The position numbers and the translations under genes are program-made. From Fuerstiella sp. (lineage in GTDB: Bacteria > Planctomycetota > Planctomycetia > Planctomycetales > Planctomycetaceae): a DNA stretch of 64,000 nt. How positions within the stretch are numbered: position 1 is the stretch's first letter; every line of letters starts with the position of its first letter. Shown piece by piece: positions 36,087 through 45,956 of this stretch. The notes under the pieces were generated by a model that did no database searches, was not told the origin of the DNA, and saw only the letters and a list, made by a program, of their open reading frames with translations. The stretch spans positions 62,001-126,000 of the forward strand of contig JAKVAZ010000010.1 of assembly GCA_022447225.1 (NCBI GenBank). The letters run 5' to 3'.

Positions 36087-37574
36087 ATGCTACGAATACT
36101 CGGATCGAGACGCGCGCTGTGCGGTGGACTCACCCGTAGAGATTCGCTGCACGTTGGAGGATTGGCGTCGCTGGGCCTGGGGTTGAGTGATTTGCTGAGG
36201 GCTCAGGATACGTCGGTTTCGTCCGGTCTCTCGTCCGGTTTTGGCAGGGCCAAATCATGCATTCTGCTTTTGCCGTACGGGTCACCACCGCAGCATGAGA
36301 CCTTTGATCCCAAACCCAACGCTCCCGCTGAAACTCGCGGTGAGTTCAATCCTGTATCAACGAGTGTCCCCGGACTGCAGATTTGCGAAGGGTTGCCAAA
36401 GATCTCAAAGGTGATGGACAGAGTGTCCTTGATTCGGTCGATGACACACCCCTATCCACTGCACTGCACGGCCTATGTGACGAGTGGAATTCCTGACTAT
36501 TCTCCGGCTTTGGAGACCCGACCGCGTGATCCACAACTTTGGCCTTACATCGGATCTGTCATCGATTATGTGGACGAGCGAACGGCAGACAAGGTACCTG
36601 ACGTTCCCAGGAATGTCGCAATTCCCTGGAAAATGAATTCGCGCGGCGGTGAAGCGGCATCCGTGCAGGCAGGTCCTTATGCAACATTTCTGGGTTCCGC
36701 CTATGACCCGGTGCTGACAAATTTTGCGGCTGAGGGTAATCGTGAAATTGTCAAGCAGCGACCGTACGGTGTGGAACACAGGGTCAGAGATCCGTATGCA
36801 GGAATTGATCCGGCAGCCGGTTTTGAAATTGCCGGAGTCGGAGGAAGCAACAACGTAACGCTGGATCGGCTCAACCGGCGACGCAGTCTCCTGAACCAGT
36901 TGTCTGACGTCAGAAAAGATATGGAAGACCAGCGGTCCGTGGTCAATCTCAACCGCTATCGACAGATGGCGTGGTCGCTGTTGTCGTCTCCCAGGATTCG
37001 TGACGCTCTCGATGTTCAGGCTGAATCCCGCAGCGTACGTGACAGTTACGGGATGACTCTTTTTGGTCAGTCATGTCTGCTGGCCCGCAGACTGGTCGAC
37101 GCTGGAAGTCGGTTTGTAACTGTGTTCTGGGACGAATATGCGTATCTCAATACCGACTGGGACACTCACTGGAACCAGACTCCAAGACTAAAGGGCTGGT
37201 TGTGGCCCGGATTTGACGCTGCATTTTCCGGACTGATTCTCGATCTTGAACAGCGTGGAACGCTGGATGAAACGTTGGTGATCTGGATGAGTGAACACGG
37301 ACGAACCCCGCGTATCAACGATGAGGGCGGTCGTGATCACTGGTCTCGAGTGTACTCAATCGCCTTAGCCGGTGGTGGAGTTCCACGTGGTCAGGTCATT
37401 GGGTCCAGCGACGATTTGGGTGGTGACGTTCGCGATAACCCCGTTTCGCCCAAGGATATTCTGGCCACGATTTACCATTTGCTTGGTATCGACGCCGGCA
37501 CAATCATCCATGACGGCCTTGGCCGGCCATTTCCAATAGCCGGTACAGGAACTGTTCGGAGCGAGTTGATTTAG
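36087..37574 (+). CDS. DUF1501 protein without a DUF1553 partner
   Basis: This 495-residue DUF1501 protein has a Tat-type signal, LTRRDSLHVGGLASLGLGLSDLL. Family blocks are LLLPYGSPPQHETFDPKPNA, LIRSMTHPYPLHCTAYVTSG, MSEHGRTPRINDEGGRDHW and DILATIYHLLGID. The wording differs from the four paired or half-paired members (for example SEHGRTP instead of GGEFGRLP), so it belongs to a different subgroup. Its upstream neighbour is a PQQ-propeller gene rather than DUF1553. It is convergent with dapL, 60 bases away. Enzymatic activity is unknown. Confidence 0.9.
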   Translation: MLRILGSRRALCGGLTRRDSLHVGGLASLGLGLSDLLRAQDTSVSSGLSSGFGRAKSCILLLPYGSPPQHETFDPKPNAPAETRGEFNPVSTSVPGLQICEGLPKISKVMDRVSLIRSMTHPYPLHCTAYVTSGIPDYSPALETRPRDPQLWPYIGSVIDYVDERTADKVPDVPRNVAIPWKMNSRGGEAASVQAGPYATFLGSAYDPVLTNFAAEGNREIVKQRPYGVEHRVRDPYAGIDPAAGFEIAGVGGSNNVTLDRLNRRRSLLNQLSDVRKDMEDQRSVVNLNRYRQMAWSLLSSPRIRDALDVQAESRSVRDSYGMTLFGQSCLLARRLVDAGSRFVTVFWDEYAYLNTDWDTHWNQTPRLKGWLWPGFDAAFSGLILDLEQRGTLDETLVIWMSEHGRTPRINDEGGRDHWSRVYSIALAGGGVPRGQVIGSSDDLGGDVRDNPVSPKDILATIYHLLGIDAGTIIHDGLGRPFPIAGTGTVRSELI

Positions 37575-37634
37575 TCTTAATGTCGCCGGCACCAGGGTGT
37601 TGAACAATCTTCGGTTTTGGTCCGTGTCAGGTTA

Positions 37635-38876
37635 TCACGTAACGGACCGGTCGACTGCTGACTTGAACCGTTCCAGTGCAGCTTCCACGTTTTCGCGGCT
37701 GTTAAAGGCGCTGAGTCGAAAGTAGCCTTCTCCTGAGGCGCCAAATCCACTGCCAGGAGTTCCAACCAGATGTCCCTTTGACAGCAACACATCGAAGAAG
37801 TCCCAGCTGCTGAGGTCATTTGGTGTTTTGAGCCAAACGTAGGGCGCATGTTCTCCTCCGTACACTGTGATTCCAAGTTTCTGCAGTCCTTCTCTCAGAA
37901 GTCGGGCATTCGTCATATAGAAATTCACAAGGTCGCTGATCTGGCTGCGACCTTCTTCGGAGTACGCGGCAGCCGCTCCTTTCTGAACTACAAAGGAAGC
38001 ACCATTGAATTTCGTACACTGCCGACGATTCCAGAGATCATGCAATGACACCTGTTGACCGCCAGACGCCACCGTGAGATCTTTCGGAACAACCGTGAAT
38101 GCACATCGTGTCCCTGTAAAACCGGCGTTTTTGCTGAAACTGCGGAACTCAACCGCAACCTCACGGGCTCCGCTGATTTCATAAATCGAACGCGGAATAT
38201 CGTCATCTGTAATGTAGGCTTCGTAGGCAGCGTCGAACAGAATGATGGAGCCGCATTCTTTTGCGTAGTTCACCCATCGACCAAGAGTTTCGCGAGTCGC
38301 CACAGTTCCTGTGGGATTGTTGGGATAGCACAGGTAGATCAAATCCACCGGTTCCGACGGAAGTTGCGGAATGAAATTGTTCTCTTCCGTCACCGGCAGA
38401 TAGACAAGCCCGCCGTAGCGACCGTGATCATCGGCAGGTCCGGTGTGTCCTGCCATGACGTTGGTGTCCACGTAGACCGGGTACACCGGGTCAGTAATGG
38501 CAATACGGTTTCCCGGTCCGAAAATATCCAGAATGTTACCACTGTCACATTTGGACCCGTCGGAGACAAATATTTCATCGGCCCCTATGCTCACACCGCG
38601 GTCCTGGTAGTCATACTTGGCAATGCTGTCCCGCAGAAACGGGTAGCCCTGTTCCGGGCCGTATCCACGAAATGATTCACGACCGGCCATTTCGTCAACG
38701 GCTTCATGCATGGCTTGCACAATGGCCGGCGGCAGCGGTTCAGTCACGTCACCAATCCCCAGCCGAATAACGTCAGCATCGGGGTTGGCCTGCGAAAACT
38801 CTGATACGCGACGTGCGATCTCAGGAAACAGGTAGCCAGCTTTGAGCTTAAGAAAATTTTCGTTGATCTGAACCAT
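37635..38876 (-). CDS. dapL: LL-diaminopimelate aminotransferase
   Basis: This 413-residue fold-type I PLP enzyme converts L-tetrahydrodipicolinate to LL-diaminopimelate in one step of lysine and peptidoglycan synthesis. The PLP lysine is Lys249 in [14 protein letters not shown], and the family start [20 protein letters not shown] with [14 protein letters not shown] is specific for DapL rather than other aminotransferases. Other site motifs are [10 protein letters not shown] and [11 protein letters not shown]. Length matches the family (about 410). The gene is divergent from the DAHP synthase at 39171. DapL use is typical of planctomycetes, chlamydiae, plants and some other bacteria. Confidence 0.97.
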   Translation of the reverse strand: MVQINENFLKLKAGYLFPEIARRVSEFSQANPDADVIRLGIGDVTEPLPPAIVQAMHEAVDEMAGRESFRGYGPEQGYPFLRDSIAKYDYQDRGVSIGADEIFVSDGSKCDSGNILDIFGPGNRIAITDPVYPVYVDTNVMAGHTGPADDHGRYGGLVYLPVTEENNFIPQLPSEPVDLIYLCYPNNPTGTVATRETLGRWVNYAKECGSIILFDAAYEAYITDDDIPRSIYEISGAREVAVEFRSFSKNAGFTGTRCAFTVVPKDLTVASGGQQVSLHDLWNRRQCTKFNGASFVVQKGAAAAYSEEGRSQISDLVNFYMTNARLLREGLQKLGITVYGGEHAPYVWLKTPNDLSSWDFFDVLLSKGHLVGTPGSGFGASGEGYFRLSAFNSRENVEAALERFKSAVDRSVT

Positions 38877-39170
38877 AATTTACTGCTGCAGTTCAAGGTG
38901 CAGAAAAAAACTGATAACCCAAACCGGATACTTCAGGCAGGTGACTATCTGCATTTACGCTGCTGTGGGTCACCCCTGTGTCAGTTCCGGCGGAGGAGTG
39001 TGGTATAGCAAGCCAGGGCACCGATGTCAGTGGTCTGTGATTGAACCGGGTCGACTTTAACCCGACGGAGGGCTTTCTTCTGACCGGTTGCGTGAGAATC
39101 CGCCGCAGTCTGAGGGAATTTACCTGTAAATCGGGTGCAAAACGGCCTGAACACAGAAACAATTCGTCTT
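38877..39170. other. Divergent intergenic region of dapL and DAHP synthase
   Basis: This 294-base stretch must hold promoters for both biosynthetic genes. The DAHP synthase frame is open back to 39135, but nothing in that extension looks coding. Confidence 0.4.
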
Positions 39171-40505
39171 ATGAGCATTGAATGGACCCCGGAGTCATGG
39201 CAGTCGCGACTTGCACAGCAGCAGCCTGTTTACGACGACGAAAAACAGGTCAGCGAAATTCTGCAAAGGCTTGGACAGTTGCCTCCGCTGGTCACGGCGT
39301 GGGAGGTGGATCGACTGCGGCAGCAACTGGCCGACGCTGCAGCCGGAAACGCGTTCGTACTTCAGGGTGGTGACTGCTCAGAAAGTTTCCATGACTGCAA
39401 TGCCGTCTCGATTTTACGGAAACTGAAGGTGCTGATTCAGATGAGCCTGGTGCTCATCTGTCGGTCTCATCAGAAGGTCATCCGAATTGGCCGTATCGCC
39501 GGTCAGTACGCCAAACCTCGTTCGGCCAGTGTGGAAAGTCGTGACGGGGTTGAATTGCCGAGTTACCGGGGAGACATTGTCAACCGCAGCGGGTTCACCG
39601 AAGCTGATCGCCGACCCAATCCGGATCTGTTACTGCGGGCCTACGAACGATCAGCCTTGACCATCAACTACATACGTGCACTCAGTGAGGGTGGCTTTGC
39701 TGATCTGCATCATCCGGAGAACTGGGATCTGGAATTCGTTCGGAATACACCAGGATCCCGCAGATACCAGGAAATTCTGGAATCACTCAGCGATGCGATT
39801 CGTTTTATGGAAGTCGTGTCCGAAACGGAACTGGAACAACTGACCCGGGTCGACTTTTTCACATCACATGAGGGACTGCATTTATTGTTCGAACAGGCAG
39901 TCACGCGAACCGATCAGCGCAATCGCGGGTCATATAATCTCAGCACTCACCTGCCCTGGATTGGTGATCGGACCCGTGCGATTGACGGGGCCCATGTGGA
40001 GTACTTTCGAGGAATCCGCAATCCGATTGGTGTTAAGGTAGGGAATTCAATGGCGGCGGATGAACTGATCGATCTGATCCGCGTTCTCAATCCGGATAAT
40101 CAACCGGGACGGCTGACTCTTATTCATCGATTTGGTGCGGAAAGAATCGCGTCTCAACTGCCTCAGCTTGCTGAAAGTGTCCGTCGAGCCCGGCTGAATG
40201 TGTTGTGGAGCTGCGATCCAATGCACGGAAACATCCAGACAACCAGAAACGGGATCAAGACACGAGCTTTTGACGATATTACGCTGGAAATCATTTCCGC
40301 GTTTCGGATCCACAATGAAGTCGGCACGCGTCTGAGTGGTATCCATCTGGAACTGACAGGCGAGGATGTCACGGAGTGTCTGGGCGGGCCGGCCAATCTT
40401 ACTGAACTGGATCTGCAGCGCGATTATCGCAGCCAGGTGGATCCCCGACTGAATTATGAACAGGCAATGGAGATAGCGTTTCTGATCGCTGAACAGATGA
40501 AGTAG
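39171..40505 (+). CDS. 3-deoxy-7-phosphoheptulonate synthase, class II
   Basis: This enzyme joins phosphoenolpyruvate and erythrose 4-phosphate in the first step of the shikimate pathway. The plant-type class II signature is clear: WTPESWQSR at the start, QGGDCSESFHDCN with the metal-binding Cys, RIAGQYAKPRS, GLHLLFEQAVTR and SCDPMHGN. The 444-residue length fits the class (about 440-470). The start is taken as ATG 39171; the GTG at 39135 adds 12 residues without similarity. No extra regulatory domain is seen, so feedback control, if present, would depend on the internal site known in class II enzymes. Confidence 0.96.
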   Translation: MSIEWTPESWQSRLAQQQPVYDDEKQVSEILQRLGQLPPLVTAWEVDRLRQQLADAAAGNAFVLQGGDCSESFHDCNAVSILRKLKVLIQMSLVLICRSHQKVIRIGRIAGQYAKPRSASVESRDGVELPSYRGDIVNRSGFTEADRRPNPDLLLRAYERSALTINYIRALSEGGFADLHHPENWDLEFVRNTPGSRRYQEILESLSDAIRFMEVVSETELEQLTRVDFFTSHEGLHLLFEQAVTRTDQRNRGSYNLSTHLPWIGDRTRAIDGAHVEYFRGIRNPIGVKVGNSMAADELIDLIRVLNPDNQPGRLTLIHRFGAERIASQLPQLAESVRRARLNVLWSCDPMHGNIQTTRNGIKTRAFDDITLEIISAFRIHNEVGTRLSGIHLELTGEDVTECLGGPANLTELDLQRDYRSQVDPRLNYEQAMEIAFLIAEQMK

Positions 40506-40664
40506 AACCTGTTACCGCTCAATGTTCCGCTGAAACGTTTTCCGATTTGTGTATGTGTTTACTCCGGCAGCCAGAAGGCGTAATCGCGAATCAGGCGAGC
40601 TGGCGGCAAAAACCCTAGAGCCGGATTGACACATGATGGACTCAATCTCAATGAGGTATTCCAA

Positions 40665-41258
40665 ATGACGCGAATGGCTGAAATTTCACGCAAGACAGCC
40701 GAAACATCGATTCGTCTGTCGCTCCGTATTGACGGTTCCGGTGAATGCGATATTCAGACCAATGTCGGTTTCTTTGACCACATGCTTACACTACTGGCGC
40801 GGCACGGACTGCTGGACCTGACCGTGAAAGCTGAGGGCGATCTGCACGTTGATCATCATCATACAGTAGAGGATGTTGGAATCTGTTTTGGTCAGGCCAT
40901 TGCAGAAGCGATTGGCGACAAAGCGGGAATCCTGCGATATGGTGACGTCACGCTGCCGATGGAAGAAACGCTGGTGACTTCGGCACTGGATCTCAGTGGT
41001 CGATTTGCCTTTGTATACGCCGTGGAATTTCCCACTGAGAAAATCGGAGAATTTGATACTCAACTGATTCAGGAATTCTGGAATGCTGTTGCGTCGAATG
41101 CTCGTATGAATCTGCACCTTATTTTGCACCATGGTTCGAACAGTCACCATATTGCTGAAGGCTGTTTCAAGGCAACAGCCCGTGCACTGCGGAAAGCCGT
41201 TGCCGTGGATCCTCGACAAACCGGTGTTCCTTCGTCCAAGGGAACTCTGACTAAGTAG
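40665..41258 (+). CDS. hisB: Imidazoleglycerol-phosphate dehydratase
   Basis: This 197-residue enzyme carries out the dehydration of imidazole glycerol phosphate in histidine synthesis. It is the single-domain (IGPD only) form, without the phosphatase domain of enteric HisB. Manganese-binding motifs are [10 protein letters not shown] (His64-66, Glu69) and [16 protein letters not shown], with GFFDHM (His39) before them. The ATG at 40665 has GAGG eight bases upstream; the frame is open from 40626 but without support. It lies 160 bases behind the DAHP synthase and 75 bases before metG, in the same direction. Confidence 0.96.
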   Translation: MTRMAEISRKTAETSIRLSLRIDGSGECDIQTNVGFFDHMLTLLARHGLLDLTVKAEGDLHVDHHHTVEDVGICFGQAIAEAIGDKAGILRYGDVTLPMEETLVTSALDLSGRFAFVYAVEFPTEKIGEFDTQLIQEFWNAVASNARMNLHLILHHGSNSHHIAEGCFKATARALRKAVAVDPRQTGVPSSKGTLTK

Positions 41259-41333
41259 CCGGCGACGTTGAAAAGTTTGTGCGTTCCCGGGCAGTGACTC
41301 CCCTTTTTAGTTTCAATTTGCTTCAGGCCTGTA

Positions 41334-43397
41334 ATGACTCAGCGACAGCTACTGGTCACGGCGGCATTGCCCTATGCCAACGGACATATTCATATCGGGC
41401 ATCTGGTGGAATACATCCAGACTGATATCTGGGTGCGATTTCAGAAACTGCGTGGCCACCGTGTTCTGTTTGTGTGTGCGGACGACACGCACGGGACGGC
41501 GATCATGTTGCGGGCTCGCAGTGAGAATCGCAGCGAAGAAGACCTCATTGCCGAGATGCGGGAGGATCATCTCCGAGACTTTACGCAGTTTCAGATCGAA
41601 TTTGACAACTATGGCAGTACTCACAGTCCGGAAAATCGTCAACTTTGTGAAACAATCTGGAAGTCGCTGCTTGATGCCGGACTGGTCCGTGAGAAAGAGG
41701 TCTCGCAACTGTTCGATCCGGCAGCTCAAACATTCCTGGCTGATCGATTTGTACGAGGTACCTGTCCAAAGTGTCAGGCTGCTAATCAGCCCGGTGACAA
41801 CTGCAGCAGGTGCGGAGCGACGTATTCGCCGGCAGACCTGATCGATCCGACGAGTACGCTGTCAGATGCTGTTCCCGAAATGCGTACAGCAATGCATCTG
41901 TTTATTCAGCTGGAACCATTGCGAGAGTTTCTTAACGAGTGGACTCAGTCCGGCAGATGTCTGCAGCCCGAAGTCGCCAGGTACCTTAAAGGGCATTTCC
42001 TGGGCAGTGAATTGAGAGACTGGGATATTTCGCGTCCCAATCCGTATTTCGGATTCGAAATTCCTGACAGTCCCGGTAATTCATGGTACGTCTGGTTTGA
42101 TGCTCCAATCGGCTACATGGCGTCCACGGCACAGTGGTGTAAGATCCATGGTGGTCAGCTGGATGACTGGTGGAAGAACGATCGCGCAGAAATTCATCAT
42201 TTCATTGGTAAAGACATCACATATTTTCACACGCTGTTCTGGCCGGGGATGCTGAAGACGGCCGGATTCAGCCTGCCTCACAGAATTCATATTCATGGAT
42301 TCCTGACGGTGGGTGGTGAGAAAATGTCCAAGTCTCAGGGCACATTTGTGATGGCCTCCACTTATCTGAATCATCTGCCGCCACAGGTATTGCGTTACTA
42401 CTACGCTGCTAAGTTGAGTAGCGGTCTGGACGACATTGATTTGAATCCTGGTGAACTGGTTGCCCGGGTGAATTCGGACTTGGTTGGCAACATCGTCAAT
42501 TTGGCTTCGAGGGCGGCGAAATTTGTTCAGGACGGGAATCTCGCAGAGGTCTATCCGGATGACGGGGGCCTGTTTGCTCACGCTGCCGGAAAAGCCGATC
42601 GGCTGGCGGAACTGTTCGAAACCCGGCACTACAGCGAGGCAATGCGTGAAATCATGCAGTTGGGTGATCGCGCCAATAAGTACGTCGAAGATTCGGCGCC
42701 GTGGGTTTTGCGTAAGGACCCCGGGCGAGCGGACGAACTGCGGGATGTCTGTACCGTGGCGCTTAACCTTTTTCGACAATTGGTGGTTTACCTGTCACCC
42801 GTGCTTCCCGAACTGGCTCAGCAAACCAGCGATCTGCTGAATGTTCCGATCAAACACTGGGATGATTCCCAGGTTCCGCTGACAGGAACACCGGTCAGCA
42901 GATTCAAACATCTCATGAAACGAATTGAAGAGAAACAGGTCATTGCAATGATTGAAGAAAGTAAAGAAGCATTTGCGGATGAACCGACACCGGCGTCTGT
43001 GCCCGATTTTCATCCGGCTGATACGTGGAAAGATTCCGGTGAAGCACTGGTGAAGGAACCGATGAGCAGCGAATGCACCATCGATGATTTTGTGAAGGTG
43101 GATCTCCGGGTTGCCAGAATCATTGAAGCCGGTTATGTGGAGGGGGCTGATAAGCTGCTGCATCTGACACTTTCGCTGGGCGGTGGCGAGACTCGCAGTG
43201 TTTTTGCCGGAATCAAATCGGCTTATGACCCGGATTCACTCACGGGACGTCTCGTGATATGTGTGGCGAATCTCAAGCCTCGAAAAATGAAGTTTGGTCT
43301 GAGTGAGGGCATGGTGTGTGCCAGTGGAACCGGGGGAAAAGAAGTCTTTCTGCTGGGGCCCGATGACGGTTCTGTGCCGGGGCAGCGCGTGCACTGA
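41334..43397 (+). CDS. metG: Methionine--tRNA ligase
   Basis: This 687-residue class I aminoacyl-tRNA synthetase charges tRNA-Met. The HIGH motif is in [17 protein letters not shown], a zinc finger CPKCQ...NCSRCG lies near residues 144-162, and the KMSKS motif EKMSKSQG lies at about 329-335. The C-terminal about 105 residues (from [15 protein letters not shown]) form the EMAP/Trbp111-like tRNA-binding domain that also mediates dimerisation. Domain order and length match bacterial MetG of the E. coli type. The gene is in line with hisB but has no obvious functional link to it. Confidence 0.97.
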   Translation: MTQRQLLVTAALPYANGHIHIGHLVEYIQTDIWVRFQKLRGHRVLFVCADDTHGTAIMLRARSENRSEEDLIAEMREDHLRDFTQFQIEFDNYGSTHSPENRQLCETIWKSLLDAGLVREKEVSQLFDPAAQTFLADRFVRGTCPKCQAANQPGDNCSRCGATYSPADLIDPTSTLSDAVPEMRTAMHLFIQLEPLREFLNEWTQSGRCLQPEVARYLKGHFLGSELRDWDISRPNPYFGFEIPDSPGNSWYVWFDAPIGYMASTAQWCKIHGGQLDDWWKNDRAEIHHFIGKDITYFHTLFWPGMLKTAGFSLPHRIHIHGFLTVGGEKMSKSQGTFVMASTYLNHLPPQVLRYYYAAKLSSGLDDIDLNPGELVARVNSDLVGNIVNLASRAAKFVQDGNLAEVYPDDGGLFAHAAGKADRLAELFETRHYSEAMREIMQLGDRANKYVEDSAPWVLRKDPGRADELRDVCTVALNLFRQLVVYLSPVLPELAQQTSDLLNVPIKHWDDSQVPLTGTPVSRFKHLMKRIEEKQVIAMIEESKEAFADEPTPASVPDFHPADTWKDSGEALVKEPMSSECTIDDFVKVDLRVARIIEAGYVEGADKLLHLTLSLGGGETRSVFAGIKSAYDPDSLTGRLVICVANLKPRKMKFGLSEGMVCASGTGGKEVFLLGPDDGSVPGQRVH

Positions 43398-43580
43398 TGA
43401 CCCATTGAAGTCAGCCGGAAAATGACGATGACAGAACGTCCGATGCCTGGCTGCTCCTGTGCCTGCTTGTTGTCGACGCTGTCGGACTGGTTTTCTGCGG
43501 CATTGACGGGATCCTCACGTGAATGATGCTGTTGAGCCGGGAGTTCGACAGGTCAGAGTTCTCTTCTTTCAGGCAACTTT

Positions 43581-44519
43581 ATGTATCTGTTTACACTGGC
43601 TGATCGGATTGCCGGAGGACTGCGTCGGATCGATCCTGCGCGAATTGAACGGCATCGACGGTTCCTGCTGACTCAGCAGTTGTCCGACGGAGGATTTCGG
43701 GGTCGTGAAGGTGACTCAGACCTGTATTACACTGGGTTTGCCGTTCGTGGCCTGGCAGTGACTGGTGGCCTGGAGTCTTCAACCGTCGATTCGACGGCAG
43801 AATTTCTGTCTGCGCAGGAGCCTCTTAAACTGAATGTGATTGACCTGCTGAGTTGGTTCTACAGTGTGCTGGTCATCCAGTTGTCCGACGGACGCAATCT
43901 GCTGGAAAAACAGCCTTCCGATGTCATTGACCGCGTTGCAGCCCGACTGGAGTCGTTACGGACCCGTGATGGTGGTTATGCAAAAAGCCGCGGTGGAACG
44001 GCGGGAAGCACCTACCATTCGTTTCTGGTCACGTTGACATGGCAGATGCTTGGCAGGACGGTTCCCCGACCGAATGCCCTGATCCAGTTTTTGTATGATC
44101 GGCAGCGGGACGATGGCGGGTTCGTGGAGATCGATCCGATGAGGCGAAGTGGCACCAACCCGACAGCTGCCGCGATTGCCCTTCTCCGTGACCTGAACGG
44201 GCTGGACGAAGATATCAGATCAGACGTGCTGGGCTTCCTGACAGACGTTGTCAGCAGCGAAGGTGGTTTTCAGGCGAATGCTCGTATTCCCTTTGCAGAT
44301 GGTCTGTCGACGTTTACCGGTCTGTTGACTGCACAGGACCTGGGACGAGGAGACATGGTCTCTCCGGATCGGATTCATCAATTCGTGTCAAGCGCACTGG
44401 AACAGGAAGAAGGTGGGTTCATGGGGGCCAGCTGGGACCGACAGGCCGATGCCGAGTACACGTTTTATGGCCTGGGAATTTTGGGCCTGCTGAACACTGA
44501 TTCACAGGCCGGTGACTGA
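43581..44519 (+). CDS. Prenyltransferase/squalene-oxidase-like alpha-toroid protein, zinc ligands lost
   Basis: This 312-residue protein is built of repeated alpha-alpha units with the QW-like glycine motif: LSDGGFRGR, TRDGGYAKS, RDDGGFVEI, SSEGGFQAN and QEEGGFMG. It most resembles the beta subunit of geranylgeranyltransferase type II. Alignment by eye to that family keeps the first zinc Asp (Asp240 in FADGLSTF), but the Cys two residues later is Leu242, and the His of the last helix is Tyr293 (AEYTFYGLG). Without these it cannot hold the catalytic zinc in the known way. No signal peptide is present. The role is unknown; a binding scaffold or a zinc-free activity is inference. Confidence 0.8.
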   Translation: MYLFTLADRIAGGLRRIDPARIERHRRFLLTQQLSDGGFRGREGDSDLYYTGFAVRGLAVTGGLESSTVDSTAEFLSAQEPLKLNVIDLLSWFYSVLVIQLSDGRNLLEKQPSDVIDRVAARLESLRTRDGGYAKSRGGTAGSTYHSFLVTLTWQMLGRTVPRPNALIQFLYDRQRDDGGFVEIDPMRRSGTNPTAAAIALLRDLNGLDEDIRSDVLGFLTDVVSSEGGFQANARIPFADGLSTFTGLLTAQDLGRGDMVSPDRIHQFVSSALEQEEGGFMGASWDRQADAEYTFYGLGILGLLNTDSQAGD

Positions 44520-44582
44520 CTGGACAGACAGGCCTGTCAAAAGACAATGGAGTCCTAATTCGAATCTGGCGGACGAAAAACA

Positions 44583-45167
44583 ATGATTACGGGACTCATG
44601 ACAGCCGGAGAGTTTACTGAAACCAGGCACACCTTTCCGGAAGGTGGTCGCTGGCATGAACTGCACTCAGGTCGACCGGTGTTGCTGGAGTCTCCCAATG
44701 ATGAACACGGCACGATTGTTCTGAACCTTTCCCGGGCTGTGGCCCGGTGGTTGAGCGATCAAACTTCGGAATTCTCGGGTTATGCCGCGCACGACGTTGG
44801 CATGCTTGTGGAGACTGCTCCCGACACAGTCCTGATGCCGCCAATCAGCTATTTCGACCAGGGTCAACGGTTTGGACAGTCTGATCTGACGATTGCCACT
44901 CTGGTACCAAGGCTGGTGGTGGAAATTGCGTCATCGAACGACCGACGACAGTTGATGAGAGAACGGACACTGATGTTTCTGAACCACGGTGTGGAATGTG
45001 TATGGATCGCAGATCCATTCAAGCGGGAGGTTCAGGTTCTTAACCGGGGTGAACACACCTTGGTGCTGAGTGACCAGAAAATTGTCAAAGGCGGTGACCA
45101 GTTGCCTGGGTTTGAAGTGAGTATTGCTGAACTGTTTGCTCAACCTGACTGGTGGAAGCAAATGTGA
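44583..45167 (+). CDS. Uma2 family (PD-(D/E)XK-like) protein, degenerate site
   Basis: This 194-residue protein matches the Uma2 restriction-endonuclease-like family: opening MTAGEFTE..., then GRWHELHSGRPVLL, RLVVEIASSNDRRQL, and NHGVECVWIADPFKREVQVL. In the usual site, PD...E-x-x...K, the first Asp is replaced by Pro87 (LMPPISYF) and the Lys by Arg128, while Glu114 is retained. This suggests loss of nuclease activity or an unusual site. No toxin or antitoxin partner is adjacent. The ATG at 44583 lacks a strong ribosome site. Confidence 0.78.
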   Translation: MITGLMTAGEFTETRHTFPEGGRWHELHSGRPVLLESPNDEHGTIVLNLSRAVARWLSDQTSEFSGYAAHDVGMLVETAPDTVLMPPISYFDQGQRFGQSDLTIATLVPRLVVEIASSNDRRQLMRERTLMFLNHGVECVWIADPFKREVQVLNRGEHTLVLSDQKIVKGGDQLPGFEVSIAELFAQPDWWKQM

Positions 45168-45344
45168 CTCGTGGTACAGCATTGTGTGTGAACCTTTGAG
45201 ATTTGCTGCGGAGCAGGCCTGTTTTGCTGTACGGAATTGTCTTTGGACGGTTAAGGAATATAATTCCGGGAGGGTGCTCCGGTTGTTGACGCCCTTGATA
45301 CACACCTGACGGGGCCGATTGGGTTCTTCCCGCAACACGAACGA

Positions 45345-45767
45345 ATGAAGACGATGAAACATCTTGCTCTGCTTGCGTCCACCTCATTTCTGATTGGCTG
45401 TGCGGACAACGATTTCAATGCAGTCGACCAACAGCCTGTACAGGCAGCGAAACAGACGGTTGATGTTTCGTCTGTTGATTCTGCTCCGACAGTAACGTCT
45501 TTCGATTCCGGAGATTTAGCAACGCTGGCGATTCCGGAAATGGAATGCCCGTTTGGCTGTTTCCCCAGAGCCAAGGATGCGCTTGCGGATATCGACGGTG
45601 TGGCAGGAGTGGAACTGGTTGATCAGGAACAGGAGGGCGTGATCAATGATCGCCGGGTTATTGTCACGTTTGACGGCAAAGTTGATGGTCACGCCGCGAT
45701 CGCCGCACTGGATTCTGTCAATCTGCCAGGTGCCAGCTTTGAGCAGGCCACGGCCGGTGACAACTGA
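45345..45767 (+). CDS. Small lipoprotein with heavy-metal-associated-like domain
   Basis: This 140-residue protein has a lipoprotein signal ending in the lipobox FLIGC (Cys19 by the longer start), so it should be lipid-anchored. A flexible Ser/Thr/Val-rich spacer runs to about residue 60. The C-terminal domain (about 62-135) has the beta-alpha-beta pattern of HMA domains: AIPEMECPFGCFPRAKDAL, DGVAGVELVD, RVIVTFDGKVDGHAAIAAL. The metal loop reads MECPFGC, with four residues between Cys and Cys instead of the usual two of MxCxxC. Metal binding is therefore plausible but not certain. ATG 45351 is an equally good start. A strong terminator follows at 45896. Confidence 0.75.
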   Translation: MKTMKHLALLASTSFLIGCADNDFNAVDQQPVQAAKQTVDVSSVDSAPTVTSFDSGDLATLAIPEMECPFGCFPRAKDALADIDGVAGVELVDQEQEGVINDRRVIVTFDGKVDGHAAIAALDSVNLPGASFEQATAGDN

Positions 45768-45895
45768 CTGAGCCAGTCTTCGATCAGCGGGAACCTTTTG
45801 CTCGAAGGCGGTTGACCTGCGTCACTTCAGGTGACAGATTGTGTCAACGGGAAATGACAGTCCCTGACTGCTGGATAGCGGGGACTTGGATATAG

Positions 45896-45931
45896 AAAAA
45901 GGGCCGACATTTACATGTCGGCCCTTTTTTT
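45896..45931. terminator. Strong intrinsic terminator, probably bidirectional
   Basis: GGGCCGACAT and ATGTCGGCCC form a perfect 10-base-pair stem with a 4-base loop, flanked by A5 on the left and T7 on the right. It lies between the convergent lipoprotein genes and can end transcription from both sides. Confidence 0.9.
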
Positions 45932-45956
45932 GATTTATCTGCAGATTGATATCGGT

